From the NCBI GenBank assembly GCA_016709665.1, contig JADJMI010000026.1, positions 62,001 through 126,000 of the forward strand: a stretch of DNA of 64,000 bases, given 5' to 3'. Below the pieces are notes generated by a model. It searched no databases and was not told the origin of the DNA. It was given only the letters and a program-made list of their open reading frames with translations. The stretch is from Betaproteobacteria bacterium. GTDB lineage: Bacteria > Pseudomonadota > Gammaproteobacteria > Burkholderiales > Usitatibacteraceae. Made by a program: the position numbers and the translations under genes. Of this stretch, positions 38,502 through 47,311 are shown piece by piece (the stretch's first letter is position 1; every line of letters begins with the position of its first letter).

Positions 38502-38892
38502 TCCGCATCCCGGCCCCGCGCGGGTCATGATCGCCGAGGACGAGTCCAGCATCCTGCTGTCGCTCGAGTTCCTGCTGCGCAAGGCGGGCTTCGACACGCG
38601 GGTCGCCCGCGACGGCGAGGAGGCGCTCGGCGTGCTCACCGCCTTCCGGCCCGACGTGGCGCTCCTCGACGTGATGCTCCCGCGCCGCAGCGGGCTCGAG
38701 GTGTGCCGGTTCATCCGCGCCGAGCCCGCCCTGGCCGGAACGCGCATCCTGCTGCTCACCGCCAAGGGCGGTCGCCAGGACCTCCAGAACGGCCTCGCGG
38801 CCGGCGCCGACGAGTACCTCACCAAGCCGTTCTCGACGCACGAACTGCTCGAGCGCGTGAAGGCGCTCGCCGCCGGAAAGGGATCCGCTTGA
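38494..38892 (+). CDS. Stand-alone receiver-domain protein
   Basis: A 132-residue single REC domain: acidic pocket MIAEDESSI, phospho-acceptor Asp59 in ALLDVMLPRRSG and Lys in LTKPFS. It has no output domain, so it may be a phosphate sink, a relay to an HPt protein or a competitor of the CrbR-type regulator for the kinase. It overlaps the kinase by eight bases and the next gene by four (TTGA). Confidence 0.88.
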   Translation: MADPHPGPARVMIAEDESSILLSLEFLLRKAGFDTRVARDGEEALGVLTAFRPDVALLDVMLPRRSGLEVCRFIRAEPALAGTRILLLTAKGGRQDLQNGLAAGADEYLTKPFSTHELLERVKALAAGKGSA

Positions 38893-39527
38893 ACCCCGCC
38901 GAACCGACCGTCTACGTGATCGACGACGACGAATCGATCCGCGAGCTTCTCGTCTGGCTGATGCGCCGCAACCAGATCCGCGCCGAGGCTTTCCCGAACG
39001 CCCGCAGCTTTCTCAAGGCCTACCGGCCCGAAATACCCGGCTGCCTCATTCTCGATCTCTACATGCCGGGCATGAGCGGCCTCGAGCTGCAGGTCTACCT
39101 CCGGGAGGCGGGAATCGACATGCCCGTGATCTTCCTGTCGGGCCGGGCGGACGTGCCGAAGGCGGTGCACGCCGTGAAGAGCGGGGCGATCGACTTCATC
39201 GAAAAGCCCTTCGATTACAAGCGGATCGTCGAGCTTGTCGGGGAATGCCTTCGCCGGGATGCCGCCTCCCGGGGCGAAAGGATGCAGTCCCGGCAGCGAG
39301 CGGAAAGACTGGCCACCCTCACGCAGCGAGAGCGGGAAGTGCTCGAACGGGTGGTCGCCGGAAAGGTGAACCGGATCATCGCCGAGGAAATGGCGATCTC
39401 GATCAAGACGGTCGAGGCCCACCGGGCGCGGATCATGGAGAAGCTGGCGGTCGATTCCGTGGCGGAACTGGTCAAGGCCACCCTCGGCGCCCAGCGGCCG
39501 GATCGCCTCCCGCCGGCCGAGGGTTAG
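38889..39527 (+). CDS. crbR: CrbR-type LuxR/FixJ-family response regulator
   Basis: A 212-residue regulator with a FixJ-like receiver (VYVIDDDESIRELL, Asp56 in LILDLYMPGMSG, Lys in IEKPFD) and a C-terminal LuxR helix-turn-helix (LTQREREVLERVVAGKVNRI and SIKTVEAHRARIMEKL). By homology and context it is the partner of the CrbS-like kinase and the candidate activator of acsA and of the symporter operon that follows. Start is TTG overlapping the preceding stop as TTGA. Confidence 0.88.
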   Translation: MNPAEPTVYVIDDDESIRELLVWLMRRNQIRAEAFPNARSFLKAYRPEIPGCLILDLYMPGMSGLELQVYLREAGIDMPVIFLSGRADVPKAVHAVKSGAIDFIEKPFDYKRIVELVGECLRRDAASRGERMQSRQRAERLATLTQREREVLERVVAGKVNRIIAEEMAISIKTVEAHRARIMEKLAVDSVAELVKATLGAQRPDRLPPAEG

Positions 39528-39724
39528 GGTTTCCCCCTATTGCCGGGCATTGGACGAAGGCCTTAGCATCCGGCACGTTAAGGAGGAGGGTACCCAAGAA
39601 GAACAAGCGGCCGGCGCCTCGGACTCCCCGCAAGAGGGAGAGCGGGGCGCCAGAGCAGCGAGCAAGGCCCAGTGCGGCCTCGCGCCCTCCGCGTCGCTAG
39701 AACGGTTGACCAAAGGAGGACTCG

Positions 39725-39991
39725 ATGCAACTGACCCAGAATCACATCGACTATTGGCACAAGAACCTCCGGCTCACGGCGATCCTGCTCGTGATCTGGT
39801 TCATCGCGACGTTCGTCGTGATCTGGTTCGCGATCCCGCTGGCGGAGATCAAGATGTTCGGATGGCCCCTCTCGTTCTACATGGCCGCCCAGGGCTCGCT
39901 GATCGTCTACGTCGCCATCATCGGCTTCTACGCGCTCAAGATGCGCGGCTACGACAACGAGCACGGTGTCCACGAAGGGGAGGTCGAATAA
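39725..39991 (+). CDS. DUF4212 small subunit of a sodium/solute symporter
   Basis: An 88-residue protein with two membrane helices (about 20-45 and 55-78). DUF4212 proteins are always paired with a large SSS permease of the VC_2705 type, as here, where its stop overlaps the permease start by one base. A strong AAAGGAGG lies nine bases before the ATG. The preceding 197 bases hold no gene and no clear promoter. Confidence 0.9.
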   Translation: MQLTQNHIDYWHKNLRLTAILLVIWFIATFVVIWFAIPLAEIKMFGWPLSFYMAAQGSLIVYVAIIGFYALKMRGYDNEHGVHEGEVE

Positions 39992-42060
39992 TGGCCGTCA
40001 GCCAGAAGTCATTCACCCAGCAGCTCAAGAAGTACTACACCTTCTATACCGGGGGCTTCGTCACCTTCGTCGTGCTCCTCGCCATCGCCGAGAAGATGGG
40101 CGTGCCGAACAAGTGGCTCGGCTACTGCTTCCTCATCTTCACGATCCTGCTCTACGCCGGCATCGGCATCATGAGCCGCACGCTGGAGGTCGCGGAGTAC
40201 TACGTGGCCGGACGGCGCGTGCCTGCGCTCTTCAACGGCATGGCGACGGGGGCGGACTGGATGAGCGCGGCCTCCTTCATCGGCATGGCCGGCACGCTCT
40301 ACCTCACGGGCTTCCAGGGCCTGTCGTTCATCATGGGCTGGACGGGCGGCTACGTGCTGGTGGCGCTGCTTCTCGCGCCCTACCTGCGCAAGTTCGGCCA
40401 GTTCACGATTCCCGACTTCCTCGGGGCGCGCTACGGCGGGAACATCGTGCGTTCGATGGGCGTCATCGCGGCCATCCTCTGCTCGTTCACCTACGTCGTC
40501 GCGCAGATCTACGGCGTCGGCATCATCACCAGCCGCTTCACCGGCCTGGAGTTCGGCATCGGCGTGTTCGTGGGCCTCGCCGGCATCCTGGTCTGCTCGT
40601 TCCTGGGCGGCATGAAGGCCGTCACGTGGACGCAGGTGGCCCAGTACATCATCCTGATCGTGGCCTACATGATCCCGGTGGTCTGGCTGTCGGTGAAGCA
40701 CACGGGCATCCCGATCCCGCAGATGGTCTATGGCACGGTGCTCGAGCGCGTGACGGAGCGCGAAAAGGTGCTCGCGAACGACCCGGGCGAGAAGGCCGTC
40801 CGCCAGATCTTCGCCGACCGCGCCAAGGCGGCCGACGACAAGATCAAGGGCCTGCCGGGCAGCTACCAGGCCGAGAAGGACGCCCTGTCGAAAAAGGTCG
40901 AGGACCTCAAGACGGCCGCGGCGTCCAAGATCGAAGTGGATGCGGCGGAAAAGGCGCTCAAGGAGTTCCCGGCGACGCCCGATGCGGCCAAGGCCAAATG
41001 GGCGGCGGAGAAGGGAGCAGCGTCCGGCCGTACCGGCCCGCCGCAACCGCACGCGACACCTTTCCCGGGCAAGGATGAGGCTGCCCGCGATACGACCCGG
41101 CTCAATTTCATCGGCGTCGTCTTCTGCATGATGTTCGGCACCGCGGCGCTTCCGCACATCCTGATGCGCTACTACACGACGCCGTCGGTCCAGGAGGCGC
41201 GCGTCTCGGTGTTCTGGTCGCTCTTCTTCATCTTCCTGCTGTACTTCACGGCGCCTGCGCTTGCGGTTCTGGCGAAGTTCGACGTGTACACGCTGGTCGT
41301 CGGGTCGAAATTCGCCGAGCTACCAACCTGGGTCAACGCATGGCAGGCAGTGGACAAGACACTGCTCAACATCACGGACATCAACAAGGACGGCATCGTG
41401 CAGCTGGCCGAGATCGTGATCGGCGGTGACCTGATCGTGCTGGCGACGCCGGAAATCGCGGGCCTGCCCTACGTGATCTCGGGCCTGGTCGCGGCCGGCG
41501 GCCTCGCCGCGGCGCTCTCGACCGCGGACGGCCTGCTGCTCACCATCGCGAACGCGCTGTCGCACGACCTGTACTACAAGATGATCAACCCGAACGCCTC
41601 GCCGGCGGTTCGCATCACGGTGTCCAAGTTCCTGCTGCTGGGCGTGGCCATCATCGCGGCGTACGTCACCTCGCTCAAGCCCGGAAACATCCTGTTCCTG
41701 GTGGGTGCGGCGTTCTCGATGGCGGCGTCCGCGCTGTTCCCGGCACTGGTGTTGGGGATCTTCTGGAAGCGCGCCTCCAAGTGGGGCGCCATCGCCGGCA
41801 TCTGTGCGGGACTGGGTGTTTGCCTGTACTACATGGTCCATACCTACCCGACGTTCATCCAGTGGTTCGGCACGACGCCCATCCAGAAATGGTTCGGCCT
41901 CGATCCGATCTCGGCGGGCATGTTCGGTGTCCCCGTCGGCATCGTGACCATCTTCGTGGTGAGCCTGCTCACGCCGGCTCCCGACAAGGAGGTCCAGGAA
42001 CTCGTCGACCACGTTCGCTACCCGAACCTGGCCGGCGATATCGATACCCGGGGCACCTGA
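39991..42060 (+). CDS. Sodium/solute symporter large subunit (VC_2705/ActP-like)
   Basis: A 689-residue SSS permease with about thirteen helices, motif AEYYVAGRRVPALFNGMATG and GLAAALSTADGLLLTIANALSHD. A hydrophilic Lys/Ala-rich insertion (about residues 245-365, VLERVTEREKVLANDPGEKA) splits the helical core; it is a hallmark of this subfamily, so not an anomaly. Linked acs and CrbS/R-like genes make acetate or another short-chain carboxylate the most likely substrate. Ends at a strong terminator. Confidence 0.88.
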   Translation: MAVSQKSFTQQLKKYYTFYTGGFVTFVVLLAIAEKMGVPNKWLGYCFLIFTILLYAGIGIMSRTLEVAEYYVAGRRVPALFNGMATGADWMSAASFIGMAGTLYLTGFQGLSFIMGWTGGYVLVALLLAPYLRKFGQFTIPDFLGARYGGNIVRSMGVIAAILCSFTYVVAQIYGVGIITSRFTGLEFGIGVFVGLAGILVCSFLGGMKAVTWTQVAQYIILIVAYMIPVVWLSVKHTGIPIPQMVYGTVLERVTEREKVLANDPGEKAVRQIFADRAKAADDKIKGLPGSYQAEKDALSKKVEDLKTAAASKIEVDAAEKALKEFPATPDAAKAKWAAEKGAASGRTGPPQPHATPFPGKDEAARDTTRLNFIGVVFCMMFGTAALPHILMRYYTTPSVQEARVSVFWSLFFIFLLYFTAPALAVLAKFDVYTLVVGSKFAELPTWVNAWQAVDKTLLNITDINKDGIVQLAEIVIGGDLIVLATPEIAGLPYVISGLVAAGGLAAALSTADGLLLTIANALSHDLYYKMINPNASPAVRITVSKFLLLGVAIIAAYVTSLKPGNILFLVGAAFSMAASALFPALVLGIFWKRASKWGAIAGICAGLGVCLYYMVHTYPTFIQWFGTTPIQKWFGLDPISAGMFGVPVGIVTIFVVSLLTPAPDKEVQELVDHVRYPNLAGDIDTRGT

Positions 42061-42084
42061 GTCCCGGAGCACCGTGGCACAATG

Positions 42085-42120
42085 GGGCCCACGCCAAGCG
42101 GCGTGGGCCCTTTTCCTTTC
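42085..42120 (+). terminator. Intrinsic terminator after the symporter
   Basis: GGGCCCACGCC-aagc-GGCGTGGGCCC, eleven base pairs with a four-base loop, then TTTTCCTTTC. Ends the acetate-switch cluster. Confidence 0.88.
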
Positions 42121-42134
42121 CCTTCCCCCGATCG

Positions 42135-42419
42135 ATGGAACCCGAACTGCTGATCCGCGCCATCAAGGCGCTCCTGGAAGTGGCGGGATTCGCCTATCTC
42201 GGCCAGGGCCTCGTGGCGATTTTCGCGGGCGCCCGGCGCGAATCGAACGTGGTCTTCCAGATCTTCCGGATCATCACGTCGCCCGTCGCGCGCGTCGTTC
42301 GTTTCGTGACGCCTCGGTTCGTGCCGGACCGGCACATTCCCTTCGTCGCTTTCGGGTTGTTGCTCTGGGCCTGGATCCTGTGCCTGGTCGCCTTGGCAAG
42401 GCTCAAGTCCGGCGCCTGA
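42135..42419 (+). CDS. Small membrane protein of unknown function
   Basis: A 94-residue protein with an N-terminal helix (about 12-30, FAYLGQGLVAIFAG) and a C-terminal helix (about 66-88), joined by a basic middle part. I do not recognise a family with confidence. It lies seven bases before lptG and directly after the terminator of the symporter. Confidence 0.65.
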   Translation: MEPELLIRAIKALLEVAGFAYLGQGLVAIFAGARRESNVVFQIFRIITSPVARVVRFVTPRFVPDRHIPFVAFGLLLWAWILCLVALARLKSGA

Positions 42420-42426
42420 AGGCGCG

Positions 42427-43494
42427 ATGCTCTTCCGGTACTTCGCGCGCGAGATCCTCACCACGAGCGCTTTCGTGCTCGCGGCGCTGCTCGCGCTTTT
42501 CGGTTTCTTCGACCTGATCAAGGAACTGGACGACCTGGGCCGCGGCAATTACCGGCTCACGGCGATGATCGCTTACGTGCTGCTGTCGCTGCCTTCCCAT
42601 GCGCACGTCCTCATGCCGGCCGCCGGGCTCATCGGCACGCTTTTCGCGCTCGCCCGCATGTCGGAGCAGTCCGAGCTCACGGTGATGCGGTCCTCCGGAA
42701 TGTCCATGAACCAGCTCGCCCTGCACGTGGCGGGCGCGGGCCTGGTCGTGGCGGTGGCCACGACCGTCATGGGCGAGTTCGTGGCGCCCTACGCCGAGGA
42801 CGCGGCGAAGAGCCTGCGACTCAAGGCCACCACCTCCATCGTGGCTCGCGAATTCCGTTCCGGCTTCTGGGTGAAGGACGACCGCAGCTTCGTGAACATC
42901 CAGGACGTCACGGCGGACACGACGCTGCTCAACCTGAAGATCTACGAGTTCGACCCGTCCTATCGGCTCACCGCCATCAGCCGGGCGGAGAAGGGCATCT
43001 ACGAGGGCCGCAATCGCTGGAGCCTGGCCAACGTGGAGCTCACGCGCTTCGAGGGCGAGCGCGCGGTGCTCGAGCGCCTGCCGAAGGCGACCTGGAATTC
43101 GGTGCTGACGCCCGACATCCTGTCGGTGCTGAAGATCGTGCCCGAGCGCATGTCGGTGATGAACCTGGCCTCGTACATCGATCACCTGCGCGACAACCGG
43201 CAGAAGACGACGCGCTACGAGATCGCGCTGTGGCAGAAGGTGCTCTACCCGGTGGCCGCCATCGTGATGATGGTGCTCGCCATCCCGTTCGCCATCCAGC
43301 CGCAGCGCGCGGCCGGCACCGGCGCCAAGATCGTGCTGGGCATCCTGCTCGGGCTGGGCTTTCACTTCGCCGGCCGTCTCTTCTCGCACGTGGGCCTGCT
43401 GAACGACTGGCCCTCGATGCTCTCGGCGGGCCTGCCCACGGCGATCTTCCTGGCCGTCGCCGCGGCCGGGATCATCCAGGCCGAAAGACGCTAG
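42427..43494 (+). CDS. lptG: LPS export permease LptG
   Basis: A 355-residue YjgP/YjgQ-family permease, part of the LptB2FG ABC transporter that extracts lipopolysaccharide from the inner membrane. Six helices: two pairs at the N-terminus, a periplasmic beta-jellyroll (about 130-260) and the C-terminal helices. Features MLFRYFAREILTTSAFV, MRSSGMSMNQL and IPFAIQPQRAAGTG fit LptG rather than LptF. The usual partner lptF is not beside it on either side. Confidence 0.92.
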   Translation: MLFRYFAREILTTSAFVLAALLALFGFFDLIKELDDLGRGNYRLTAMIAYVLLSLPSHAHVLMPAAGLIGTLFALARMSEQSELTVMRSSGMSMNQLALHVAGAGLVVAVATTVMGEFVAPYAEDAAKSLRLKATTSIVAREFRSGFWVKDDRSFVNIQDVTADTTLLNLKIYEFDPSYRLTAISRAEKGIYEGRNRWSLANVELTRFEGERAVLERLPKATWNSVLTPDILSVLKIVPERMSVMNLASYIDHLRDNRQKTTRYEIALWQKVLYPVAAIVMMVLAIPFAIQPQRAAGTGAKIVLGILLGLGFHFAGRLFSHVGLLNDWPSMLSAGLPTAIFLAVAAAGIIQAERR

Positions 43495-43928
43495 GGACGC
43501 GCGGGACCGGCCGCTGCCAGGCGGGTACGTGCAAGTCGGTCGTGAAGGAACTGCCGGTCGCGATCGAGGAACGCCCAGAGAAAGCCCACGCCCAGGGCGG
43601 CAAGCCCGGCCAGGGCGAAAAGATAGCGACGTATCGCGGCCGGCCGCGGTACCGCCCCTCCTTCGAGGGATTCCAGGCGGATGCGCCAGGTCTTCATCGC
43701 GAGCGTCTGGCCACCGTGCGTCCAGAACCACACGAAATAGGCACCGACGACGGCCAGCACGAACGCCTGCATCAGGTGCCGCCGCCAGCCGCCCGTGGCG
43801 TCGCCGATGAATGCGAGGAAGGGGAAGCCTGCGACCAGCACCAGCGCGGCGAGGATGAGCAACTCGTAGACCGCGCAGGCGAATCGCCGCGCCAGCCCGG
43901 GCGAGTGCCAGTTTTCCCGGGCCTTCAC
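43491..43928 (-). CDS. RDD family membrane protein
   Basis: A 145-residue protein with three hydrophobic helices and RDD features: Arg in LARRFACAVYELL, GQTLAMKTWRIRLES and FLDRDRQFLHDRLARTRL. Function is not established (proposed transport or ion exchange). Start is GTG 43,928, overlapping the DUF3106 stop as GTGA. It is the last gene of the ECF sigma operon and overlaps lptG tail to tail by four bases. Confidence 0.82.
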   Translation of the reverse strand: MKARENWHSPGLARRFACAVYELLILAALVLVAGFPFLAFIGDATGGWRRHLMQAFVLAVVGAYFVWFWTHGGQTLAMKTWRIRLESLEGGAVPRPAAIRRYLFALAGLAALGVGFLWAFLDRDRQFLHDRLARTRLAAAGPARP

Positions 43929-44347
43929 TGCGGGGTCTTCGGGGCTTCCGGTGCGGCGCGCCGTTCCAGCCAACGTTCGCGAAGCTCGTGTTGCTTGGAC
44001 GGGGGCAGCTTTTTCATGCCCTGGAAGCTCTCGCGGGCGGCCTTGCGTTGTGCCGGCGTCATCGAGGCCCAGTCGCGGATGCGTTCCTGGAAGCGCTCCT
44101 GCTGGATGGGCTGCATTTTCGGATACTGTCGCGCCGCCGACTGCAGGCGCTGCTGCTGGTAGCCGGGGAGCTTGTCCCAATCCTTCTGGAGTGGCTGAAG
44201 CACGGCGCGGTCCTGGGGAGCCAGGCGGTTCCAGGGGGTCGGGGGCGTCTTGGGAGCTTCCTTGGACGCCGCCACGCCCGGATGGGCCGCCAAGGCAAGA
44301 GCCGCGAGGCCCGCGGCTAGAAGTCGCCGGAGGCGCTCTTGAGCCAA
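43925..44347 (-). CDS. DUF3106 exported protein
   Basis: A 140-residue protein with a signal peptide (RRLLAAGLAALALAAHPGVAA) and a helical repeat-like domain: WNRLAPQDRAVLQPLQKDW, MQPIQQERFQERIRDW and MTPAQRKAARESF. The family is common in betaproteobacteria beside an ECF sigma factor; function unknown, and the domain resembles periplasmic metal- or stress-sensing helical proteins. Start TTG 44,347 is inferred because the signal peptide begins there; it overlaps the DUF3619 gene by 31 bases. Confidence 0.75.
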   Translation of the reverse strand: MAQERLRRLLAAGLAALALAAHPGVAASKEAPKTPPTPWNRLAPQDRAVLQPLQKDWDKLPGYQQQRLQSAARQYPKMQPIQQERFQERIRDWASMTPAQRKAARESFQGMKKLPPSKQHELRERWLERRAAPEAPKTPQ

Positions 44348-44694
44348 GTGTCGAAGTCCTTGTCGAGGAAGGCGTCGATGGGAAGCTCGCCGGTGAGGAG
44401 CTGGGCGTCGAGTTCGCCGATGTCCACTTCGGGGTTCAGGACCTTGGTGGCCAGCGTTGCCAGCAGCAGCACGAGGGGGAGCCACAGGAGGGCTTGCTGG
44501 AACACCTCGTACTTGAGCGTCTGCACCGTGCCGGCGCCGACGGTCACCAGCCCGAAGAGCCGGACCGGTTCGCGGTAGGCGTCGAGCGCCCGCAGGCGGG
44601 CGGCCTTCAGCCGGGTGGCCTGAAGTTCGCCGGTCTCACCGGCAGTACGGTCCAGCCAGGGACGGATCCTTGCGCCAAAATCTTTTTCATTCAT
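44317..44694 (-). CDS. DUF3619 single-pass membrane protein, possible anti-sigma factor
   Basis: A 125-residue protein with a cytoplasmic N-terminal half (MNEKDFGARIRPWLDRT) and one membrane helix (about 70-90). Topology, size and position directly after the sigma gene with an ATGA overlap are those of an anti-sigma factor, but no zinc-binding motif is present and the role is not proven. Confidence 0.78.
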   Translation of the reverse strand: MNEKDFGARIRPWLDRTAGETGELQATRLKAARLRALDAYREPVRLFGLVTVGAGTVQTLKYEVFQQALLWLPLVLLLATLATKVLNPEVDIGELDAQLLTGELPIDAFLDKDFDTWLKSASGDF

Positions 44695-45257
44695 AGACTT
44701 ACACCCTTCGCTTTCAGGGCTTTCGCCAGTGCGTGCGTTGCCCGGGAGCAGTGCGTTTTCACGCTGCCTTCCGAACAACCCATGGCCTTGGCGGTTTCGC
44801 TGACATCCAACTCTTCCCAATAACGCAGGAGGAAGGCTTGGCGTTGACGTTCCGGAAGGGCCTTTACGGCATCTTCGATCAGCCCCATGACCTGGGACTG
44901 TTCCAGGCGCTCGGCGGGCCCCGCCGGGACGCTTCCCAGATCCTCGATCTCGAAGGACTCCAGGGGGTCCGCGTCGTCATCCTCGCCTCCCAGCCCGAGC
45001 GCCGACAGCAGCGTGGTCCAGGTGGAGCGCACCTTGCCACGGCGGTAGTGGTCACGGATCGCATTCTGCAGGATCCGCTGGAAAAGAAGCGGCAACTCCG
45101 CAGCCGGCCGGTCGGCGTAGTTCTCGGCGAGCTTGAGCATCGCGTCCTGCACGATGTCGAGCGCGGCCTGCTCGTCCTGGACGGAGAAGATGCACTGCTT
45201 GAAGGCACGGCGCTCGACCGAGGCGAGGAAATCCGACAGTTCTTTTCTGGTGGCCAG
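44691..45257 (-). CDS. ECF-type RNA polymerase sigma factor with apparent CTG start
   Basis: A 188-residue sigma factor with region 2 (VQDEQAALDIVQDAMLKLAE) and region 4 (LPERQRQAFLLRYWEELDV and CSEGSVKTHCSRATHAL). Conservation begins with LATRKELSDFLASVERRAF, which in relatives starts MATRKEL. At that place this sequence has CTG (45,257), preceded by GGAGGAG about six bases upstream; no ATG, GTG or TTG fits. A start at ATG 45,152 would delete half of region 2. It heads the operon sigma-DUF3619-DUF3106-RDD, divergent from ilvB. Confidence 0.82.
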   Translation of the reverse strand: MATRKELSDFLASVERRAFKQCIFSVQDEQAALDIVQDAMLKLAENYADRPAAELPLLFQRILQNAIRDHYRRGKVRSTWTTLLSALGLGGEDDDADPLESFEIEDLGSVPAGPAERLEQSQVMGLIEDAVKALPERQRQAFLLRYWEELDVSETAKAMGCSEGSVKTHCSRATHALAKALKAKGVSL

Positions 45258-45328
45258 GGGGGCTCCTCCCCGGGGAGCGCCGCCATCGGCGCCTTCCCGG
45301 TACGGGCCGTTTCCGCCCGCTGGCCGCG

Positions 45329-45337
45329 ACTATAGCA
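45329..45337 (-). promoter_or_regulatory. Extended -10 of the ECF sigma operon
   Basis: Minus-strand TG-c-TATAGT lies about 70 bases before the sigma gene. No good -35 is seen. Confidence 0.4.
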
Positions 45338-45391
45338 AAGGGCCCGTGCGGGCCCGCCGACGCGGGGTAAGGGCCTTATCCCGAATGCGGC

Positions 45392-45420
45392 TTGACCAAT
45401 CGGGACCGCCCGGCTAATGT
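45392..45420 (+). promoter_or_regulatory. Candidate promoter of ilvB
   Basis: TTGACC (45,392-45,397) with a 17-base spacer to TAATGT (45,415-45,420). The start would be near 45,427, leaving about 35 bases before the ilvB ATG. I see no branched-chain-rich leader peptide here, unlike in front of leuA. Confidence 0.4.
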
Positions 45421-45461
45421 TCTAGGTTCCCCTTCAAAACCTCGCTAATTTACAAGGCCTT

Positions 45462-47210
45462 ATGGAACTCAAGCTCCCCCCGCTCGCGGAAACCGGCGAA
45501 ACCCTCACGGGCGCCGAGATCGTCGTCCGCTGCCTCAAGGAAGAGGGCGTCGAGTTCGTATTCGGCTATCCGGGGGGGGCGGTACTGCACATCTACGACG
45601 CCATCTTCGACCAGAAGGCGTTCAGCCATATCCTCGTCCGGCATGAGCAGGCCGCCCTTCACGCGGCGGACGGTTACGCGCGGGCCACGGGACGCCCCGG
45701 CGTCGCACTGGTCACGAGCGGCCCGGGCGTCACCAACGCCGTCACGGGAATCGCCACGGCCTACATGGACTCGATCCCCCTGGTGGTCATCACCGGCCAG
45801 GTTCCCACGCGCGCCATCGGCGAGGACGCCTTCCAGGAATGCGACACGGTCGGCATCACACGGCCCTGCGTGAAGCACAACTTCCTCGTGAAGGACGTGA
45901 ACGAACTCGCGATCACGATCAAGAAGGCCTTCCATATCGCGACGACCGGACGGCCCGGCCCCGTGCTCGTGGACATCCCCAAGGACGTCTCGGCACAGTC
46001 GGCCCGGTTCCATTATCCGGAAAAGGTCCACCTGCGCTCCTACAGCCCGGTCGTGAAGGGCCACAGCGGCCAGATCAAGAAGGCCGTCCAGCTGCTCCTC
46101 GAGGCGAAGCGCCCGATGATCTACGTGGGTGGCGGCGTCGTGCTGGGCGAGGCGAGCGCGGAGCTCACGGAGCTCGTTCGCCTGCTCGACTACCCCTGCA
46201 CCGAGACGCTCATGGGCCTGGGGGCGTTTCCCGCCTCGGACAAGCGTTTCGTCGGCATGCTCGGCATGCACGGCACCGTCGAGGCCAACATGGCCATGCA
46301 GAACTGCGACGTGCTCCTCGCGGTCGGCGCCCGATTCGACGACCGCGTGATCGGGAACCCCTCGCACTTCGCGGCCGGCAACCCGACGCGAAAGATCGTG
46401 CACATCGACGTGGATCCGTCGTCGATCTCCAAGCGCGTGCGCGTCGACGTGCCCATCGTGGGGCACGTGAAGGACGTCCTGGCGGACATGCTCGCCCTGC
46501 TCAAGGGGGCCAAGGACAAGCCCGACCCCGCGGCTCTCGCGGCGTGGTGGGACCAGATCGGCCTCTGGCGCGCGAAGGATTGCCTCAAGTACGACCGCAC
46601 CGCCGCGATCATCAAGCCGCAGTACGTGATCGAGAAGCTCTGGGAGATCACGAAGGGCGACGCGTACATCACCTCGGACGTCGGCCAGCACCAGATGTGG
46701 GCCGCCCAGTTCTACCGCTTCGACAAGCCGCGGCGCTGGATCAATTCCGGCGGCCTGGGGACGATGGGCGTCGGCCTGCCGTACGCCATGGGAGTGAAGC
46801 TCGCCTTCCCGGACGCCGACGTGGCCTGCGTCACGGGCGAGGCCTCCATCCAGATGTGCATCCAGGAACTCTCGACCTGCAAGCAGTACCACCTGCCGGT
46901 CAAGCTCGTGAACCTGAACAACCGCTACATGGGCATGGTGCGGCAGTGGCAGGAGTTCTTCCACGGCAACCGCTACGCCGAGTCCTACATGGACGCACTC
47001 CCGGATTTCGTGAAGCTCGCCGAGGCCTACGGCCACGTCGGCATGCGGATCGACAAGCCCGCAGACGTGGAAGGCGCCCTTCGCGAGGCCTTCAAGCTGA
47101 AGGACCGGCTCGTCTTCCTCGACATCATCACCGACCAGACGGAGAACGTCTTCCCGATGGTGCCCGGCGGCAAGGGCATGTCGGAGATGATCCTCGCCGA
47201 GGACCTCTAG
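45462..47210 (+). CDS. ilvB: Acetolactate synthase large subunit
   Basis: A 582-residue thiamine-diphosphate enzyme, first common step of valine, leucine and isoleucine synthesis. Catalytic Glu in RHEQAALHAADGYAR, FAD-binding region (VGARFDDRVIGNP) and the ThDP motif GEASIQMCIQELSTC to NLNNRYMGM are present. In most relatives the ThDP motif begins GDGS; here it reads GEAS, a known variant in betaproteobacterial enzymes. It leads ilvB-ilvH-ilvC. Confidence 0.95.
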   Translation: MELKLPPLAETGETLTGAEIVVRCLKEEGVEFVFGYPGGAVLHIYDAIFDQKAFSHILVRHEQAALHAADGYARATGRPGVALVTSGPGVTNAVTGIATAYMDSIPLVVITGQVPTRAIGEDAFQECDTVGITRPCVKHNFLVKDVNELAITIKKAFHIATTGRPGPVLVDIPKDVSAQSARFHYPEKVHLRSYSPVVKGHSGQIKKAVQLLLEAKRPMIYVGGGVVLGEASAELTELVRLLDYPCTETLMGLGAFPASDKRFVGMLGMHGTVEANMAMQNCDVLLAVGARFDDRVIGNPSHFAAGNPTRKIVHIDVDPSSISKRVRVDVPIVGHVKDVLADMLALLKGAKDKPDPAALAAWWDQIGLWRAKDCLKYDRTAAIIKPQYVIEKLWEITKGDAYITSDVGQHQMWAAQFYRFDKPRRWINSGGLGTMGVGLPYAMGVKLAFPDADVACVTGEASIQMCIQELSTCKQYHLPVKLVNLNNRYMGMVRQWQEFFHGNRYAESYMDALPDFVKLAEAYGHVGMRIDKPADVEGALREAFKLKDRLVFLDIITDQTENVFPMVPGGKGMSEMILAEDL

Positions 47211-47311
47211 CCCCCCGATGCCCGCGCGCCGGCAGGTCCGGCGCGAATCGCAGAACCTCCCCGGCTGCCGCCCCGCGCGGCGGGCCGGGACTCTCCAAAG
47301 CCCAACCGACC

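Noticed and set aside
39991..42060. Hydrophilic insertion in the symporter as a gene fusion or misassembly
   Set aside because: The same insertion is typical of the VC_2705-type permease subfamily paired with DUF4212.
45385..45417. Leader peptide for ilvB (short ORF starting ATGCGGCTTGAC)
   Set aside because: It lies on top of the promoter elements and contains one Leu and no Ile or Val.
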